Assembly (NCBI GenBank): GCA_001899855.1 | Contig: MKWR01000024.1 | Span: 18,474-82,473 of the forward strand | Source of the DNA: Lysobacterales bacterium 63-13 | Lineage (GTDB): Bacteria; Pseudomonadota; Gammaproteobacteria; Xanthomonadales; Rhodanobacteraceae | DNA length: 64,000 nucleotides | Direction: 5' to 3' | Shown: positions 9,092 through 18,186 of the stretch, one piece after another | Layout of the letters: each line of letters opens with the position of its first letter | Numbering within the stretch: position 1 is the stretch's first letter | Translations under genes and position numbers: made by a program | Notes under the pieces: generated by a model | Told to the model about the DNA's origin: nothing | The model's database searches: none | What the model saw: only the letters and a program-made list of their open reading frames with translations

Positions 9092-9201
9092 TCGGCATGG
9101 ATTCGGCTTCAGCGAGTTGCCGAAGCGCAAGTCGTGCAATACCAGCGTCAAGATGCATCACTAAAATTTCTGATTGGTTTCACCAAGAGCAGGGGAAAGT
9201 C

Positions 9202-11985
9202 ATGTTTCGATTCACCAACATCCTGATTGCGGGCCTGTTGCTCGCAGCAGGCGCGACGAGCGCGCATGCCGGAGTCGTCATCAGCCAGGTCTACGGCGGC
9301 GGTGGCAACAGCGGCGCGACATACACCCACGATTTCATGGAATTGTTCAATGCCGGCAGCACGCCACAAAGCCTGAACGGTTGGGCGCTGCAGTATGCGT
9401 CGGCAAGCGGGTCGACCTGGCAAGTGACCAACTTGAGCAACGTCACCCTGCAACCTGGCCAGTATTACCTGGTACAGCAAGCGGCAGGAACCGGCGGCAC
9501 AACGCCCTTGCCGACACCTGATGCGAGCGCAAGCGTTGCGATGCAAGGATCCAACGTCAAGGTTGCGCTGACCAGTTCGACTACGGCGCTGGCTACCGCC
9601 TGCCCAACGGGTCCCGCGGTCGTTGATTTTGTCGGCACCGGCACGGCGAATTGCCTGAATCCTGCGGGCGCCATGTCCAGCGTGAATGCCGCAATCCGCA
9701 AGACCGGCGGCTGCACCAACACTGGGGTGAACTCCGCCGATTTCGATATCGCCCCGGCGGCACCGCGGAATACTTCGAGCCCGACCGCGCAATGCGCCGG
9801 CGGCGGCACGCCGGCCATCAGCGTTGCCGATATCTCCCTGGCTGAAGGCGATGGCGCGACCACGCCATTCCAGTTCACCGTGCAATTGAGCGCGGCCGCA
9901 CCGAGTGGCGGCATCACTTTCAACTACGCGACGGCCGATGGCACGGCACTGGCCGGCACCGACTACACCGCCGCCAGCGGCAGCGGTTCGATCGCCGAAG
10001 CGGGCACTTCCACCACCATCACCATCGACGTGCTTGGCAATACCACGCCGCAGTCCGATCGCAGCTTCAGCCTGAACCTGACCGCTGTCAGCGGCGCGCT
10101 GCCGGCCAGCCTGAGCGCAACCGCGACGATCGAGGACGACGATGTCGGCACCTTTGCCATCCACGACATCCAGGGCACGGGCGACAGCTCGCCGATTGTC
10201 GGTCAGCGCATCAACACGCTCGGCAATATCGTCACCGCGGTCGGCCCGGCCGGTTTCTTCATGCAGACGCCGGATGCCGCGGTCGATGCCTCGGCAATGA
10301 CTTCGCAGGGCATCTATGTCTACACCGCCTCGGCACCGACGGTTTTCGTTGGCGACCGGGTCAGCCTGACCGCGAATGTCATTGAATACTTCGGCTTGAC
10401 CGAGCTCAACGGCGTCAGCAACCTGGTCGTGCAGGACAGCGGCAATCCATTGCCGAGCGCGGTCACCTTCGATGCCGCGACACCCTCGCAGGATGTCCTC
10501 GCGCTGAGCTGCGGGACGACCAACTTCGAGTGCTTCGAGGGCATGCGCGTGCAGATCGACAACGGCATCGTCGCCCGCGCCAATCCCTACTTCGGCTCGG
10601 ATCCGTATGCGCAGATTTTCGCTTCGGCATCCGGCACGCGCTCGCTGCGCACGCCGGGCCTGCTCTATCCGCTGGTACCAGGCGTCGACAACGCCGATGC
10701 CGGGCAGTTCAACGGCAATCCGCACATCTTCGAGATCGACACCGACGCCCTCGGTGCGGTGGCCCCGAACACGGCCATCACCGGCGGCAGCCGCTTCAGC
10801 GCAAGCGGCGTGGTGACCTACAATTTCGGCGACTACGAAGTCTGGCCGACCAGCTTCACGCTGACCGAAGCCAAGCCGATCCCGCGCCCGGTCAAGGCCG
10901 GCCAGCTCGGTGCCGAACTGCGCATCGGCAGCTTCAACATGCTGCGTTACTGCGACACGCTGGCCAACACCACGTTTGCCTGCGGCAATGGCGGCGAACC
11001 CGATCAGGCAGCCTTTGATCTCAAGGTCGCAAGGCTGTCGGACTATGTCGTCAACGTGCTGGAAACTCCCGACGTGCTCGGCGTGGTCGAAGTCGAGAAT
11101 CTTGGCGTGCTGCAGATCCTCGCAAACCGCATCGCGGGCGATTCCAATGTCACCTATGCCGCCTACCTCGAGGAAGGCAACGACGGCGGCGGCATCGATG
11201 TCGGTTATCTGGTGCGCAGCGACCGCATCAGCAATGTGGTCGTCACCCAACTCGACGCGACGGAAACGTGGTTCGACCCGGACGACGGCCAACTCGACAC
11301 CCTGCACGACCGGCCTTCGCTCAAGCTGGAAGGCACGTTCGATGGACAGGCGTTCGCGACCATCGTCGTGCATCCGAAATCGCGCAGTTGCGTCGACGCG
11401 CCTTCCGGGAGCAATTGCACACAGGCCGATGTCGACCGCAATCGCCTGAAGCGCTTCACCCAGGCCAAGTCGATTGCAGCCCGCGTGCAGGCCGAGCAGC
11501 TTGCCCAGCCGAATCGTCCGCTGCTGGTCATCGGTGATTTCAACGACTACCAGTTCAGCGACGGCTTCGTGAACATCACCGGACTGATCCAGGGCACCTA
11601 CGACAACAACAAGAATGTGCTCGACCTGCCAGCAGGCAACATCGTCACGCCACCGCTGTGGAACGCGGTGACTTCGCTGCCGGCCAACGAACAGTATTCG
11701 TTCCTCTTCACCGAGCAGTTCGGCGCGATCCTCGGTTACACGCAAGCCAGTTCGTTCGACAAGGGGCGCGATGTGCCGATCATGCAGGTGCTCGACCACG
11801 CCCTGCTGAATGACGCGGCACGCACCTGGTTCGTCGATTTCGAATACGGTCGCGCCGACCTGGATGCGGCCAATGCCGACAGCAACGCCAGTACCACCGC
11901 AGTTGGCGTGTCCGACCACGACGGCCTGGTGGTGCGCCTGGCGACGGATCGCATCTTTGCCGACAGCTTCGGCGGCGATCAATGA
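9202..11985 (+). CDS. Secreted ExeM/NucH-family extracellular endonuclease
   Basis: A 927-residue multidomain secreted protein preceded by a good ribosome site (AGGGGAAA). Signal peptide ends at THAHA-like ATSAHAG (~residue 24). Domains in order: lamin-tail domain (GVVISQVYGGGGNSGATYTH, FMELFNAG, LNGWALQYAS), a Calx-beta domain (~203-313: ISVADISLAEGDG, FNYATADGTA, ATIEDDD), an OB-like linker domain typical of ExeM, and an endonuclease/exonuclease/phosphatase domain from ~573 (RIGSFNMLRYC, VVEVEN, GDFNDYQ, SDHDGLVVRL). The catalytic GDFND and SDHDG blocks are intact. It would degrade extracellular DNA for nutrients or biofilm turnover. It ends in DRIFADSFGGDQ, a variant of the tag on two other secreted proteins here. 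A terminator follows. Confidence 0.88.
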   Translation: MFRFTNILIAGLLLAAGATSAHAGVVISQVYGGGGNSGATYTHDFMELFNAGSTPQSLNGWALQYASASGSTWQVTNLSNVTLQPGQYYLVQQAAGTGGTTPLPTPDASASVAMQGSNVKVALTSSTTALATACPTGPAVVDFVGTGTANCLNPAGAMSSVNAAIRKTGGCTNTGVNSADFDIAPAAPRNTSSPTAQCAGGGTPAISVADISLAEGDGATTPFQFTVQLSAAAPSGGITFNYATADGTALAGTDYTAASGSGSIAEAGTSTTITIDVLGNTTPQSDRSFSLNLTAVSGALPASLSATATIEDDDVGTFAIHDIQGTGDSSPIVGQRINTLGNIVTAVGPAGFFMQTPDAAVDASAMTSQGIYVYTASAPTVFVGDRVSLTANVIEYFGLTELNGVSNLVVQDSGNPLPSAVTFDAATPSQDVLALSCGTTNFECFEGMRVQIDNGIVARANPYFGSDPYAQIFASASGTRSLRTPGLLYPLVPGVDNADAGQFNGNPHIFEIDTDALGAVAPNTAITGGSRFSASGVVTYNFGDYEVWPTSFTLTEAKPIPRPVKAGQLGAELRIGSFNMLRYCDTLANTTFACGNGGEPDQAAFDLKVARLSDYVVNVLETPDVLGVVEVENLGVLQILANRIAGDSNVTYAAYLEEGNDGGGIDVGYLVRSDRISNVVVTQLDATETWFDPDDGQLDTLHDRPSLKLEGTFDGQAFATIVVHPKSRSCVDAPSGSNCTQADVDRNRLKRFTQAKSIAARVQAEQLAQPNRPLLVIGDFNDYQFSDGFVNITGLIQGTYDNNKNVLDLPAGNIVTPPLWNAVTSLPANEQYSFLFTEQFGAILGYTQASSFDKGRDVPIMQVLDHALLNDAARTWFVDFEYGRADLDAANADSNASTTAVGVSDHDGLVVRLATDRIFADSFGGDQ

Positions 11986-12043
11986 CCGCGTGACGCCTGT
12001 CCTGCGCACTTGGCAGGGCAGGCAAACACCAGCTTGCCGGAAA

Positions 12044-12065
12044 GCCGCGCCCTTGCGCGGCTTTT
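12044..12065 (+). terminator. Rho-independent terminator of the nuclease gene
   Basis: GCCGCGC-CCTT-GCGCGGC followed by TTTT, 58 bp after the nuclease stop; a perfect 7-bp GC stem with a short T-run. Confidence 0.85.
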
Positions 12066-12106
12066 CTATGGCCATGGATGGACTGTATGCCTGCAACGCA
12101 GGACGA

Positions 12107-12152
12107 CTGCACGGATGCAGGAGGTACGCATCCATGGATGGATGCGGCAGAA
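12107..12152 (+). repeat. Twin-hairpin repeat, copy 1 (pairs with 39183-39227)
   Basis: Hairpin 1 is CTGCA-CGGA-TGCAG (12107-12120). The linker is GAGGTAC (12121-12127). Hairpin 2 is GCATCCAT-GG-ATGGATGC (12128-12145), a perfect 8-bp stem. GCAGAA follows. Copy 2 has the same layout, linker and spacing with compensatory changes in both stems. It lies between the nuclease terminator and the end of rsmI. Confidence 0.75.
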
Positions 12153-12217
12153 CGGCGTCGGGAACGGCCGTCGAGAGCAACGCAGGAGCAGTTGCCGAGC
12201 AGTTGCAGGCGATGTGC

Positions 12218-13054
12218 TCAGTCGCCGGTCGCTTCGTAGAGTCGTTTGCGCGGTGCGCCGGTGATCGCGGCGGCCATGCGCGCGGCGCGGGCGGGGGCCA
12301 TCTCCGCGCAAAGCAGGGCGAACACGCGACGCCCCTCGGCAAGGGTGGCGTCGGCTTCCTCGCCACTGGCTCCGGCGACAAGGATGACAAACTCGCCGCG
12401 TTGCTGATTGGGATCGGCGTCGATGCGCTCCACCAGTTCAATCAGTGATCCAGACAGGATGGTTTCAAACACCTTGGTCAGCTCGCGGGCGACCACGGCA
12501 TGACGCTGCTCGCCGAACACCATCGCCATGTCGCGTACGGCTTCGAGGATGCGATGGCTCGATTCGTAGAAGATCAGCGTGCGCGATTCGGCCGCCAGTT
12601 GCTGCAGACGCTCACGCCGTGCCGACGCCTTTGCGGCGAGAAAGCCCTCGAAGACAAAGCGATCGCTGGGCAGGCCGGCCACCGACAGCGCCGCGATCGC
12701 CGCGCACGGTCCGGGCACCGGTGAAACGGTGATGCCGGCTTCACGAGCCGCGCGCACCAGGCGGAATCCGGGATCGCTGATCAACGGCGTGCCGGCATCC
12801 GAAACCAGGGCGACATCGCCACCCTGGCGCAAGCCCTCGATCAGCCGCGCAACCTGTTCGCGTTCGTTGTGCTCGTGCAAGGCGACGGTGGGCGCACGGC
12901 TGCCGATGCGCGCCAGCAGGGCACCGCTGTGCCGGGTATCCTCTGCGGCAATCAGGCCAACCGTGCCGAGGATCTCCGCGGCCCGCTTCGACAGATCGTC
13001 GAGATTGCCGATCGGTGTGGCGACGACCCAGAGTCGTCCCGGCTGCTCGTTCAT
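12218..13054 (-). CDS. rsmI: 16S rRNA 2'-O-ribose methyltransferase RsmI
   Basis: Methylates the ribose of C1402 in 16S rRNA in the ribosomal P site. It has 278 residues, the usual size. The tetrapyrrole-methylase fold is visible from LWVVATPIGNLDDLS (first SAM-binding block), then IAAEDTRHSGALL, VALVSDAGTPLISDPG and VSPVPGPCAAIAALS, followed by FEGFL and TLIFYESSHRI. These are all diagnostic of RsmI. The start ATG at 13052-13054 gives MNEQPGRLWVV. It is divergent from lpoA with a 128-bp gap, the same neighbourhood as in many gammaproteobacteria (rsmI, lpoA, yraN, BON lipoprotein). Confidence 0.96.
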   Translation of the reverse strand: MNEQPGRLWVVATPIGNLDDLSKRAAEILGTVGLIAAEDTRHSGALLARIGSRAPTVALHEHNEREQVARLIEGLRQGGDVALVSDAGTPLISDPGFRLVRAAREAGITVSPVPGPCAAIAALSVAGLPSDRFVFEGFLAAKASARRERLQQLAAESRTLIFYESSHRILEAVRDMAMVFGEQRHAVVARELTKVFETILSGSLIELVERIDADPNQQRGEFVILVAGASGEEADATLAEGRRVFALLCAEMAPARAARMAAAITGAPRKRLYEATGD

Positions 13055-13182
13055 GATGGTTTCCGCAAGGCTGTGGTGATCGAGAATAGCCGAGCGTGCC
13101 GGATCACGCGTCGATCCTCGCCGCAGGCCGGCGGACGGCTTCCCGGGCTATCATTCGGGGGTCGCCGCTGAAAATACCGCCC

Positions 13183-15012
13183 ATGCCCTTTTCCGCACGC
13201 CTGTCCAACTGCCTGAAACTCCTGATCGTGTTGACCGCGCTGTCGCTCGGCGCCTGCATGAGCAGCGGCCCGATGACCCGCGCCGACACGCCGCAGGCCC
13301 GCCAGGCCGAACAACTGGCCAGCGAAGGCGATCTCGATGCCGCGGCAAGGCAGTTCCTGGCCCTGGCCGAAGACAGCAGCGGCGGTGCCAGTGCGCACTA
13401 TCGCCTGCGCGCCGCGGAAGTGCTGCGCGAGAATGGCGATCTCGATGGTGCCGCGCGCGCGATCAAGGAAATCCGCCGCAATCGCCTGAGCGCGGATGAA
13501 TCATTTCGCCTCGACCTGATCGATGCCGAGGTTTCGCTGGAGCGCGGCGATGCCGAGCGCGCTTCGCTGCTGCTGGCCACGAACGAGGATTCGATACCGG
13601 ATCGACTTCGCCTGCGCTACAGCGAGCTGCGCGCACGCACGGCAAGCGCGCGCGGCGACCGTTTTGCCGCCGCCCGCATCCGCGCCACGCTCGATGCCGA
13701 ACTGGACGGGCACGACCGCGACATCAACCGCGAGCAAATCATCGAATTGCTCGGCGCGCTCGACGATGCAACGCTGAAAGGCCGCGCCTATTCCCTGCGT
13801 CCGGATGATGCCTTGCTGCCGTGGATCGAGCAGTCCCTGAAGCTGCGCGGGCAGACCCTGCCGCGCGATGTGCCGCGACCGCAACGACCGGTCGGCACGC
13901 TGATCCCGAATGCGGACAACGACCTGCGCCGCGAGGGATTCCATGCGCCGCGCCAGGTGGCCCTGATCCTGCCCCTGAACGGACCGGTCGCCGGCGTTTC
14001 GCAATCGATACTCGACGGCTTCTTCGCCGCCTATTTTTCCGACGACAGCCGCGAGCGGCCGCAGTTGCGCACCTACGATGCCGGGAAATCGCCGGAAGAT
14101 GCACTGGCCGCTTATGCACAGGCGGTCGGCGACGGTGCCGATTTCGTCGTTGGCCCGCTCTTGCGCGAAGCCGTCGGCGCCTTGTTCCGCCAGGCGTTGC
14201 CGGTGCGCGTGCTTGCCCTCAATCACCCGGATACCGGGGAAGTGCCTCCACATGGCAGTGCCGAATTCGGATTGTTGCCGGATGCGGAAGGTGCCCAGGC
14301 TGCCGAACGCATGCTCGGCCTCGGCATCACGCGCGCGGCCTTGATCGGCGCGCAGACCGATTGGGCGGAACGTGCCGGTCGCGCGTTTCGCGCGCAGTTT
14401 GAATCGCGTGGTGGATCGATCGTGGGCGAATCGCGCTTGCCGGAAAGTGCATTCAACTACAAATCGGAAATCCTGCAGGCGGCAAGCGCAATTGCCGACA
14501 CCAGTAGCGGCGAGGGCAGCGCCCGCAGCGCCCCAGCCGATGCCGGGATCTTCATCAGCATGCGCCCGCAACAGGCGCGCCTGCTCGTCCCGCAGCTCAA
14601 GCTGGCCGGAATCAATGCGCCGGTGTTCGCCACCTCGCATGTCAATGCCGGTGAACTCAATGCGGCACTCGATCGCGATCTCAACGGCGTCGAGTTCTGC
14701 GATGCGACCTGGTTGTTTTCGCCAGTGCCGGCGCGCCCGGATCGCAATGCCATCGCCCGCGAGCTGGCCAGTGCCAACGGCGTCGGCGGCCGCCTGTTCG
14801 CCTTCGGCATGGATGCCTATGCCCTGCTGCCCTACATGGACTGGTTGCTTGCGCATCCGGAAACCTACCTGGATGGCGCCAGCGGACAACTCGCCGCCGA
14901 CAGCTTTGGACGCATCCATCGCGTTCTGACCTGGGCGCGCTTTGTCGACGGCGTCACCCAGCCCGTGCAGGGCGCGCTTGATCCGCTGCCGATCCAGCAA
15001 GGCGGCGATTGA
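13183..15012 (+). CDS. lpoA: Penicillin-binding protein activator LpoA
   Basis: Outer-membrane lipoprotein that reaches through the periplasm to activate the class A peptidoglycan synthase PBP1a. It has 609 residues. The signal ends in a lipobox (LSLGAC, Cys ~25). The N-terminal half is TPR-like (repeats such as DTPQARQAEQLASEGDLDAA and LRAAEVLRENGDLDGAARAI). The C-terminal half is a periplasmic-binding-protein-like fold beginning at QVALILPLNGPVAGVSQSI, with DFVVGPLLREAV and FATSHVNAGELN. ATG 13183 was chosen because it opens the signal peptide; the frame runs further upstream without one. It is first in an operon with yraN (ATG overlaps the stop by one base) and the BON lipoprotein. Confidence 0.92.
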   Translation: MPFSARLSNCLKLLIVLTALSLGACMSSGPMTRADTPQARQAEQLASEGDLDAAARQFLALAEDSSGGASAHYRLRAAEVLRENGDLDGAARAIKEIRRNRLSADESFRLDLIDAEVSLERGDAERASLLLATNEDSIPDRLRLRYSELRARTASARGDRFAAARIRATLDAELDGHDRDINREQIIELLGALDDATLKGRAYSLRPDDALLPWIEQSLKLRGQTLPRDVPRPQRPVGTLIPNADNDLRREGFHAPRQVALILPLNGPVAGVSQSILDGFFAAYFSDDSRERPQLRTYDAGKSPEDALAAYAQAVGDGADFVVGPLLREAVGALFRQALPVRVLALNHPDTGEVPPHGSAEFGLLPDAEGAQAAERMLGLGITRAALIGAQTDWAERAGRAFRAQFESRGGSIVGESRLPESAFNYKSEILQAASAIADTSSGEGSARSAPADAGIFISMRPQQARLLVPQLKLAGINAPVFATSHVNAGELNAALDRDLNGVEFCDATWLFSPVPARPDRNAIARELASANGVGGRLFAFGMDAYALLPYMDWLLAHPETYLDGASGQLAADSFGRIHRVLTWARFVDGVTQPVQGALDPLPIQQGGD

Positions 15013-15368
15013 TGCGCAGCACGGGTTCGCAGTTCGAGGATCTCGCCCTGGCCCATGTCCAGCGCGAGGGGCTGGTCCTGCTGGTGCGCAACTTCAACAG
15101 TCGCTTTGGCGAACTCGACCTGGTCCTGCGCGATCGCGACACGGTCGTCTTCCTGGAAGTGCGCTATCGGCGCTCGCAGGCCTTCGGCGGCGCGCTTGAT
15201 TCGGTGGGCGCAAGCAAGCGTGATCGCCTCGGCAAGGCGGCCAGCCTGTTCCTGCAAGCCAACCCTGCGCTCGCCAACCATCCATGCCGGTTCGATGTCA
15301 TGGCCATCAGCGGCAGCGCTGCCGCGCCGACATTCGACTGGCAACGCAATGCCTTCGATATCCAGTGA
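15012..15368 (+). CDS. yraN: YraN/UPF0102 family endonuclease-like protein
   Basis: 118 residues, a restriction-endonuclease-like fold of unknown cellular role. The core contains GSQFEDLALAHVQREGLVLL, RNFNSRFGELDLVLRD and VVFLEVRYRR, the E...GE-DL...(E)-V-(K/R) active-site pattern of the family; here the usual VKYR is VRYR. The ATG at 15012 shares its A with the lpoA TGA stop (TGATG), so the genes are coupled. The product may process branched or recombination-derived DNA, but no function has been established for the family that I can rely on. Confidence 0.9.
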   Translation: MRSTGSQFEDLALAHVQREGLVLLVRNFNSRFGELDLVLRDRDTVVFLEVRYRRSQAFGGALDSVGASKRDRLGKAASLFLQANPALANHPCRFDVMAISGSAAAPTFDWQRNAFDIQ

Positions 15369-15378
15369 GGAAATCCTG

Positions 15379-15969
15379 ATGCGCTTCCGCCTGCACCCCG
15401 TGCTGTTGATGCTCCTGCTGCTGCCCTTGCTGAATGGCTGCATCGCAGTCGTCGCCACAGGCGCGGTGGCAACCGGATCCTCCGTCCACGATCGCCGCGG
15501 CTTCGGCACCGTCGTCGACGACAAGCGCATCCAGATGGGTGCCTACGACACGATCAACAAGGACAAGGAACTCGTCCTCAAGAACCGCGTCATGATCGCG
15601 GTCTACAACGGAACCATGCTGTTGATGGGCGAAGTGCGCACGCCCGAACTCAAGCAACGCGCGCAAACCACGGTCACCGGCTTCGAAGGCGTGCAGCGCA
15701 TCGTCAATGAAATCGAGATCATGGAACCGGAAGGATTCTGGACGCGGCGCAATGACAACAAGATCACCGCGCGCGTCAAGCTGGCCCTCGCCGATGCGAC
15801 CAGCGTGCCCGGCTTCGATGCAACCCGGGTCAAGGTCAGCACGGCGCATCGGGTGGTCTATCTGATGGGCATCATCAGCCACGCCGAGGATGAAATCGTC
15901 ACCGAGATCGCGCGCAACGTTCCCGGCGTCGAGCGCGTGGTCAAGGTGTTCGAGTATCGAGGGGAATGA
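15379..15969 (+). CDS. BON-domain outer-membrane lipoprotein (DolP/YraP-like)
   Basis: 196 residues with a lipoprotein signal (LLPLLNGC, Cys ~21) followed by two BON domains: about 50-115 (IQMGAYDTINKDKELVLKNR, VYNGTMLLMGEV) and about 125-195 (ITARVKLALADA, VVYLMGIISHAED, ARNVPGVERVVKVF). DolP of E. coli has the same two-BON layout and supports outer-membrane integrity and BAM function. It sits 10 bp after yraN in the lpoA operon. The enteric gene order places diaA between yraN and this gene; it is absent here. Confidence 0.9.
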   Translation: MRFRLHPVLLMLLLLPLLNGCIAVVATGAVATGSSVHDRRGFGTVVDDKRIQMGAYDTINKDKELVLKNRVMIAVYNGTMLLMGEVRTPELKQRAQTTVTGFEGVQRIVNEIEIMEPEGFWTRRNDNKITARVKLALADATSVPGFDATRVKVSTAHRVVYLMGIISHAEDEIVTEIARNVPGVERVVKVFEYRGE

Positions 15970-16101
15970 GCATCGTGCCCTGCATCGACGCCCTTGCCGG
16001 CAGCACCGTCACGGAGCGGTGCCCGGCATGACGATCCGCCGCTGCGGGAATCCGCCACGTCTGGCAAAGCGGAAGATGCCAGACGCTGTCGATGCAGGCT
16101 C

Positions 16102-17481
16102 ATGAACATGGCAGCCGCCATGCTCGATTCGCTGCAGGCGATATTCGCCGCCGACGCAGTGAGCGTGGAGGCCGCCGAGTGCGCGGTGTATGCCTATGAC
16201 AACTCGCGGCGCGAGGCGATTCCGGACGCGGTGGTGTTTCCGACCACGCATGAGCAGGTCGTGGCCTTGGTTGCCTTGTGTCGCGGGCAAGGCATCGCCC
16301 TGACCGCACGCGGTCGCGGCACCAATACGACCGGCGCCAGCGTTCCAGTGAGCGGTGGCATCGTTGCCAGTTTCGAGCGCATGCAGCGCATCCTCGCCAT
16401 CGATGTGGCCAATCGCCTGGCCGTGGTCGAACCCGGCGTGCTCAATGCCGATCTGCAGATCGCCTTGAAGCCGCACGGGTTTTTCTGGGCCCCCGATCCA
16501 ACCTCGGCACCGTTCTGCTCGATCGCCGGCAACATCGCCTGCAATGCCGGCGGCCCGCGCGCGGTGAAATACGGAGCCACCCGCGACAATGTCCTCGCCC
16601 TGCGCGCGGTCAACGGCCGCGGCGAGGAATTCCGCTGCGGCAAGCCGACCAGCAAGGGCGCCACCGGCTATGACCTGACGCGCCTGCTGATCGGCTCCGA
16701 AGGCACCCTCGCCATCATCACCGAAGCGACCCTGAAGCTGACTCCGCTGGCATCGGACAAGCGCACACTGCGCGCGACCTATGTCGACATGGCCGCTGCC
16801 GCCGCCGCAGTCGCCCGCATCATGGCGCAACCGGTGACGCCTTGTGCACTCGAATACATGGACGACGAAGCCCTGCGCCTCGCCCGCAACCACGCCGGCG
16901 AATCCATCCCCGTCGCCGGTGCCATGCTGATCATCGAAGTCGATGGCGAAACCGATGCCCTGCCCTCGGCTGTCGCGGCGATCAGCCAGGCGGCCAGCGG
17001 CCCTGGCCTGATCGAACTGCACGCCGCCAACGATGCCGGCGAAGTCGCCAGGCTGTGGGCGGCACGCAAGGCGCTTTCGCCTGCCCTGCGCACGCTGGCC
17101 CCGAACAAGATCAACGAGGATGTCGTCGTCCCGGTCAGTTGCGTTCCCGATCTCATTGCCGGACTGAAGCGGATTTCCGCCAAGCATGGCATCCCTATCG
17201 TCACCTTCGGCCACGCCGGCAACGGCAACATCCACGTCAACCTGCTCTACCGTCCCGAGGATCCGCAGCAGGCGCGCAATGCGCCCGCCTGCCTGTCGGA
17301 CGTGTTCGACCTGGTCTTCACCATGGATGGCACGCTCTCCGGCGAACACGGCATCGGCCTGGCCAAACGCGAATTCATGCCCCGCGCCATTGATCCGGTT
17401 TCCCTCGAATTGATGCGCCGCATAAAGACACAGTTCGATCCCGAAGGCATCCTGAATCCGGGCAAGCTGTTGCCGGATTGA
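16102..17481 (+). CDS. FAD-linked D-2-hydroxyacid dehydrogenase (GlcD/Dld type)
   Basis: About 459 residues. The PCMH-type FAD-binding domain shows VVFPTTHEQVVALVALCR, ARGRGTNTTGASVPV (FAD pyrophosphate loop), VVEPGVLNADLQIAL and SIAGNIACNAGGPRAVKYG. The C-terminal FAD-oxidase domain ends with VTFGHAGNGNIHVNLLY, DGTLSGEHGIGLAKREF and DPEGILNPGKLLPD, which hold the metal and flavin-binding residues of D-lactate/glycolate dehydrogenases. It probably oxidises D-lactate, glycolate or another D-2-hydroxyacid and passes electrons to the quinone pool. No glcE/glcF subunits are adjacent, so a single-subunit D-lactate or 2-hydroxyglutarate dehydrogenase is more likely than glycolate oxidase. The start among ATG 16102, 16108 and 16120 is uncertain. 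Confidence 0.88.
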   Translation: MNMAAAMLDSLQAIFAADAVSVEAAECAVYAYDNSRREAIPDAVVFPTTHEQVVALVALCRGQGIALTARGRGTNTTGASVPVSGGIVASFERMQRILAIDVANRLAVVEPGVLNADLQIALKPHGFFWAPDPTSAPFCSIAGNIACNAGGPRAVKYGATRDNVLALRAVNGRGEEFRCGKPTSKGATGYDLTRLLIGSEGTLAIITEATLKLTPLASDKRTLRATYVDMAAAAAAVARIMAQPVTPCALEYMDDEALRLARNHAGESIPVAGAMLIIEVDGETDALPSAVAAISQAASGPGLIELHAANDAGEVARLWAARKALSPALRTLAPNKINEDVVVPVSCVPDLIAGLKRISAKHGIPIVTFGHAGNGNIHVNLLYRPEDPQQARNAPACLSDVFDLVFTMDGTLSGEHGIGLAKREFMPRAIDPVSLELMRRIKTQFDPEGILNPGKLLPD

Positions 17482-17685
17482 GCGGTGTCCGGCGGCAAGC
17501 ATGCCGGGGTTTTAGCACGTGCATGTGCAAGAGCAGGTTCCAGCCGCCCCGGAGACTCGTTCGGTCGAGGTGCATTCGATGCAACGTGACGGAAGGCATC
17601 GGGCCTGGAGGCATCTCGTGGGAAAAACCGTGCGCGCAGCCCCATGCAGGAAGCGGCTTCAGCCGTGTTGCTTCTTCCGGCGCCC

Positions 17686-18186
17686 TTACCTCAAACCGGA
17701 AAAAGCCAGCAGCAAGGCGAGCACGAGTGCCGCGTAGGCACCGGCCATCGCATCATCCAGCATGACCCCGAAGCCGCCCTTGACGCGGCGGTCCGCCCAC
17801 GAGCAAGGCCAGGGTTTCCACACGTCGAACAGTCGAAAAAGGAAGAATCCGGCAATCATCCAGGGCCAAGGCGCCGGCCACAGCAGCAGCGGCAGCAAGG
17901 TGATCCACTGGCCGACGAATTCATCCCAGACAATCACGCCGGGATCACTGATGCGCAGGCGATCGATGACGATGGCGGATGCCCAGACGCCAATCAGGAA
18001 GGCCACGATGATGACGCCAAGCAGCCACGGCATCGGCAGTTCACGCAGAAACAGCCACGGCACCAAAGCTGCCGCCGATCCCGCCGTGCCGGGAGCGAAC
18101 GGACTCAGGCCCGAGCCGAAACCGCTGGCGATCCAGCCGGCCGGGTGGCCGAGCACGGCGCGGCGCTGTCGTGCATCAAGTCTCAT
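17686..18186 (-). CDS. pgpA: Phosphatidylglycerophosphatase A
   Basis: Dephosphorylates phosphatidylglycerol-phosphate to phosphatidylglycerol in the inner membrane. It has 166 residues. The family signature is complete: GSGLSPFAPGTAGS near the N-terminus, DPGVIVWDEFVGQWI in the middle, and FRLFDVWKPWP then GGFGVMLDDAMAGAYA near the end. Acidic residues in WDE and LDD are the metal site. Several membrane helices are visible. Its ATG overlaps the thiL stop by four bases (ATGA). The preceding 200 bp (17482-17685) contain no gene; a GGAAGCGGCTTCAGCC-like element near 17646-17665 resembles a clade-typical palindromic repeat. Confidence 0.95.
   Translation of the reverse strand: MRLDARQRRAVLGHPAGWIASGFGSGLSPFAPGTAGSAAALVPWLFLRELPMPWLLGVIIVAFLIGVWASAIVIDRLRISDPGVIVWDEFVGQWITLLPLLLWPAPWPWMIAGFFLFRLFDVWKPWPCSWADRRVKGGFGVMLDDAMAGAYAALVLALLLAFSGLR

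Noticed and set aside
9148..12441. 1,097-codon open frame on the minus strand
   Set aside because: It is antisense to the nuclease gene, which has signal peptide, domains and catalytic motifs; the minus frame is low-complexity and arises from GC-rich codon bias.
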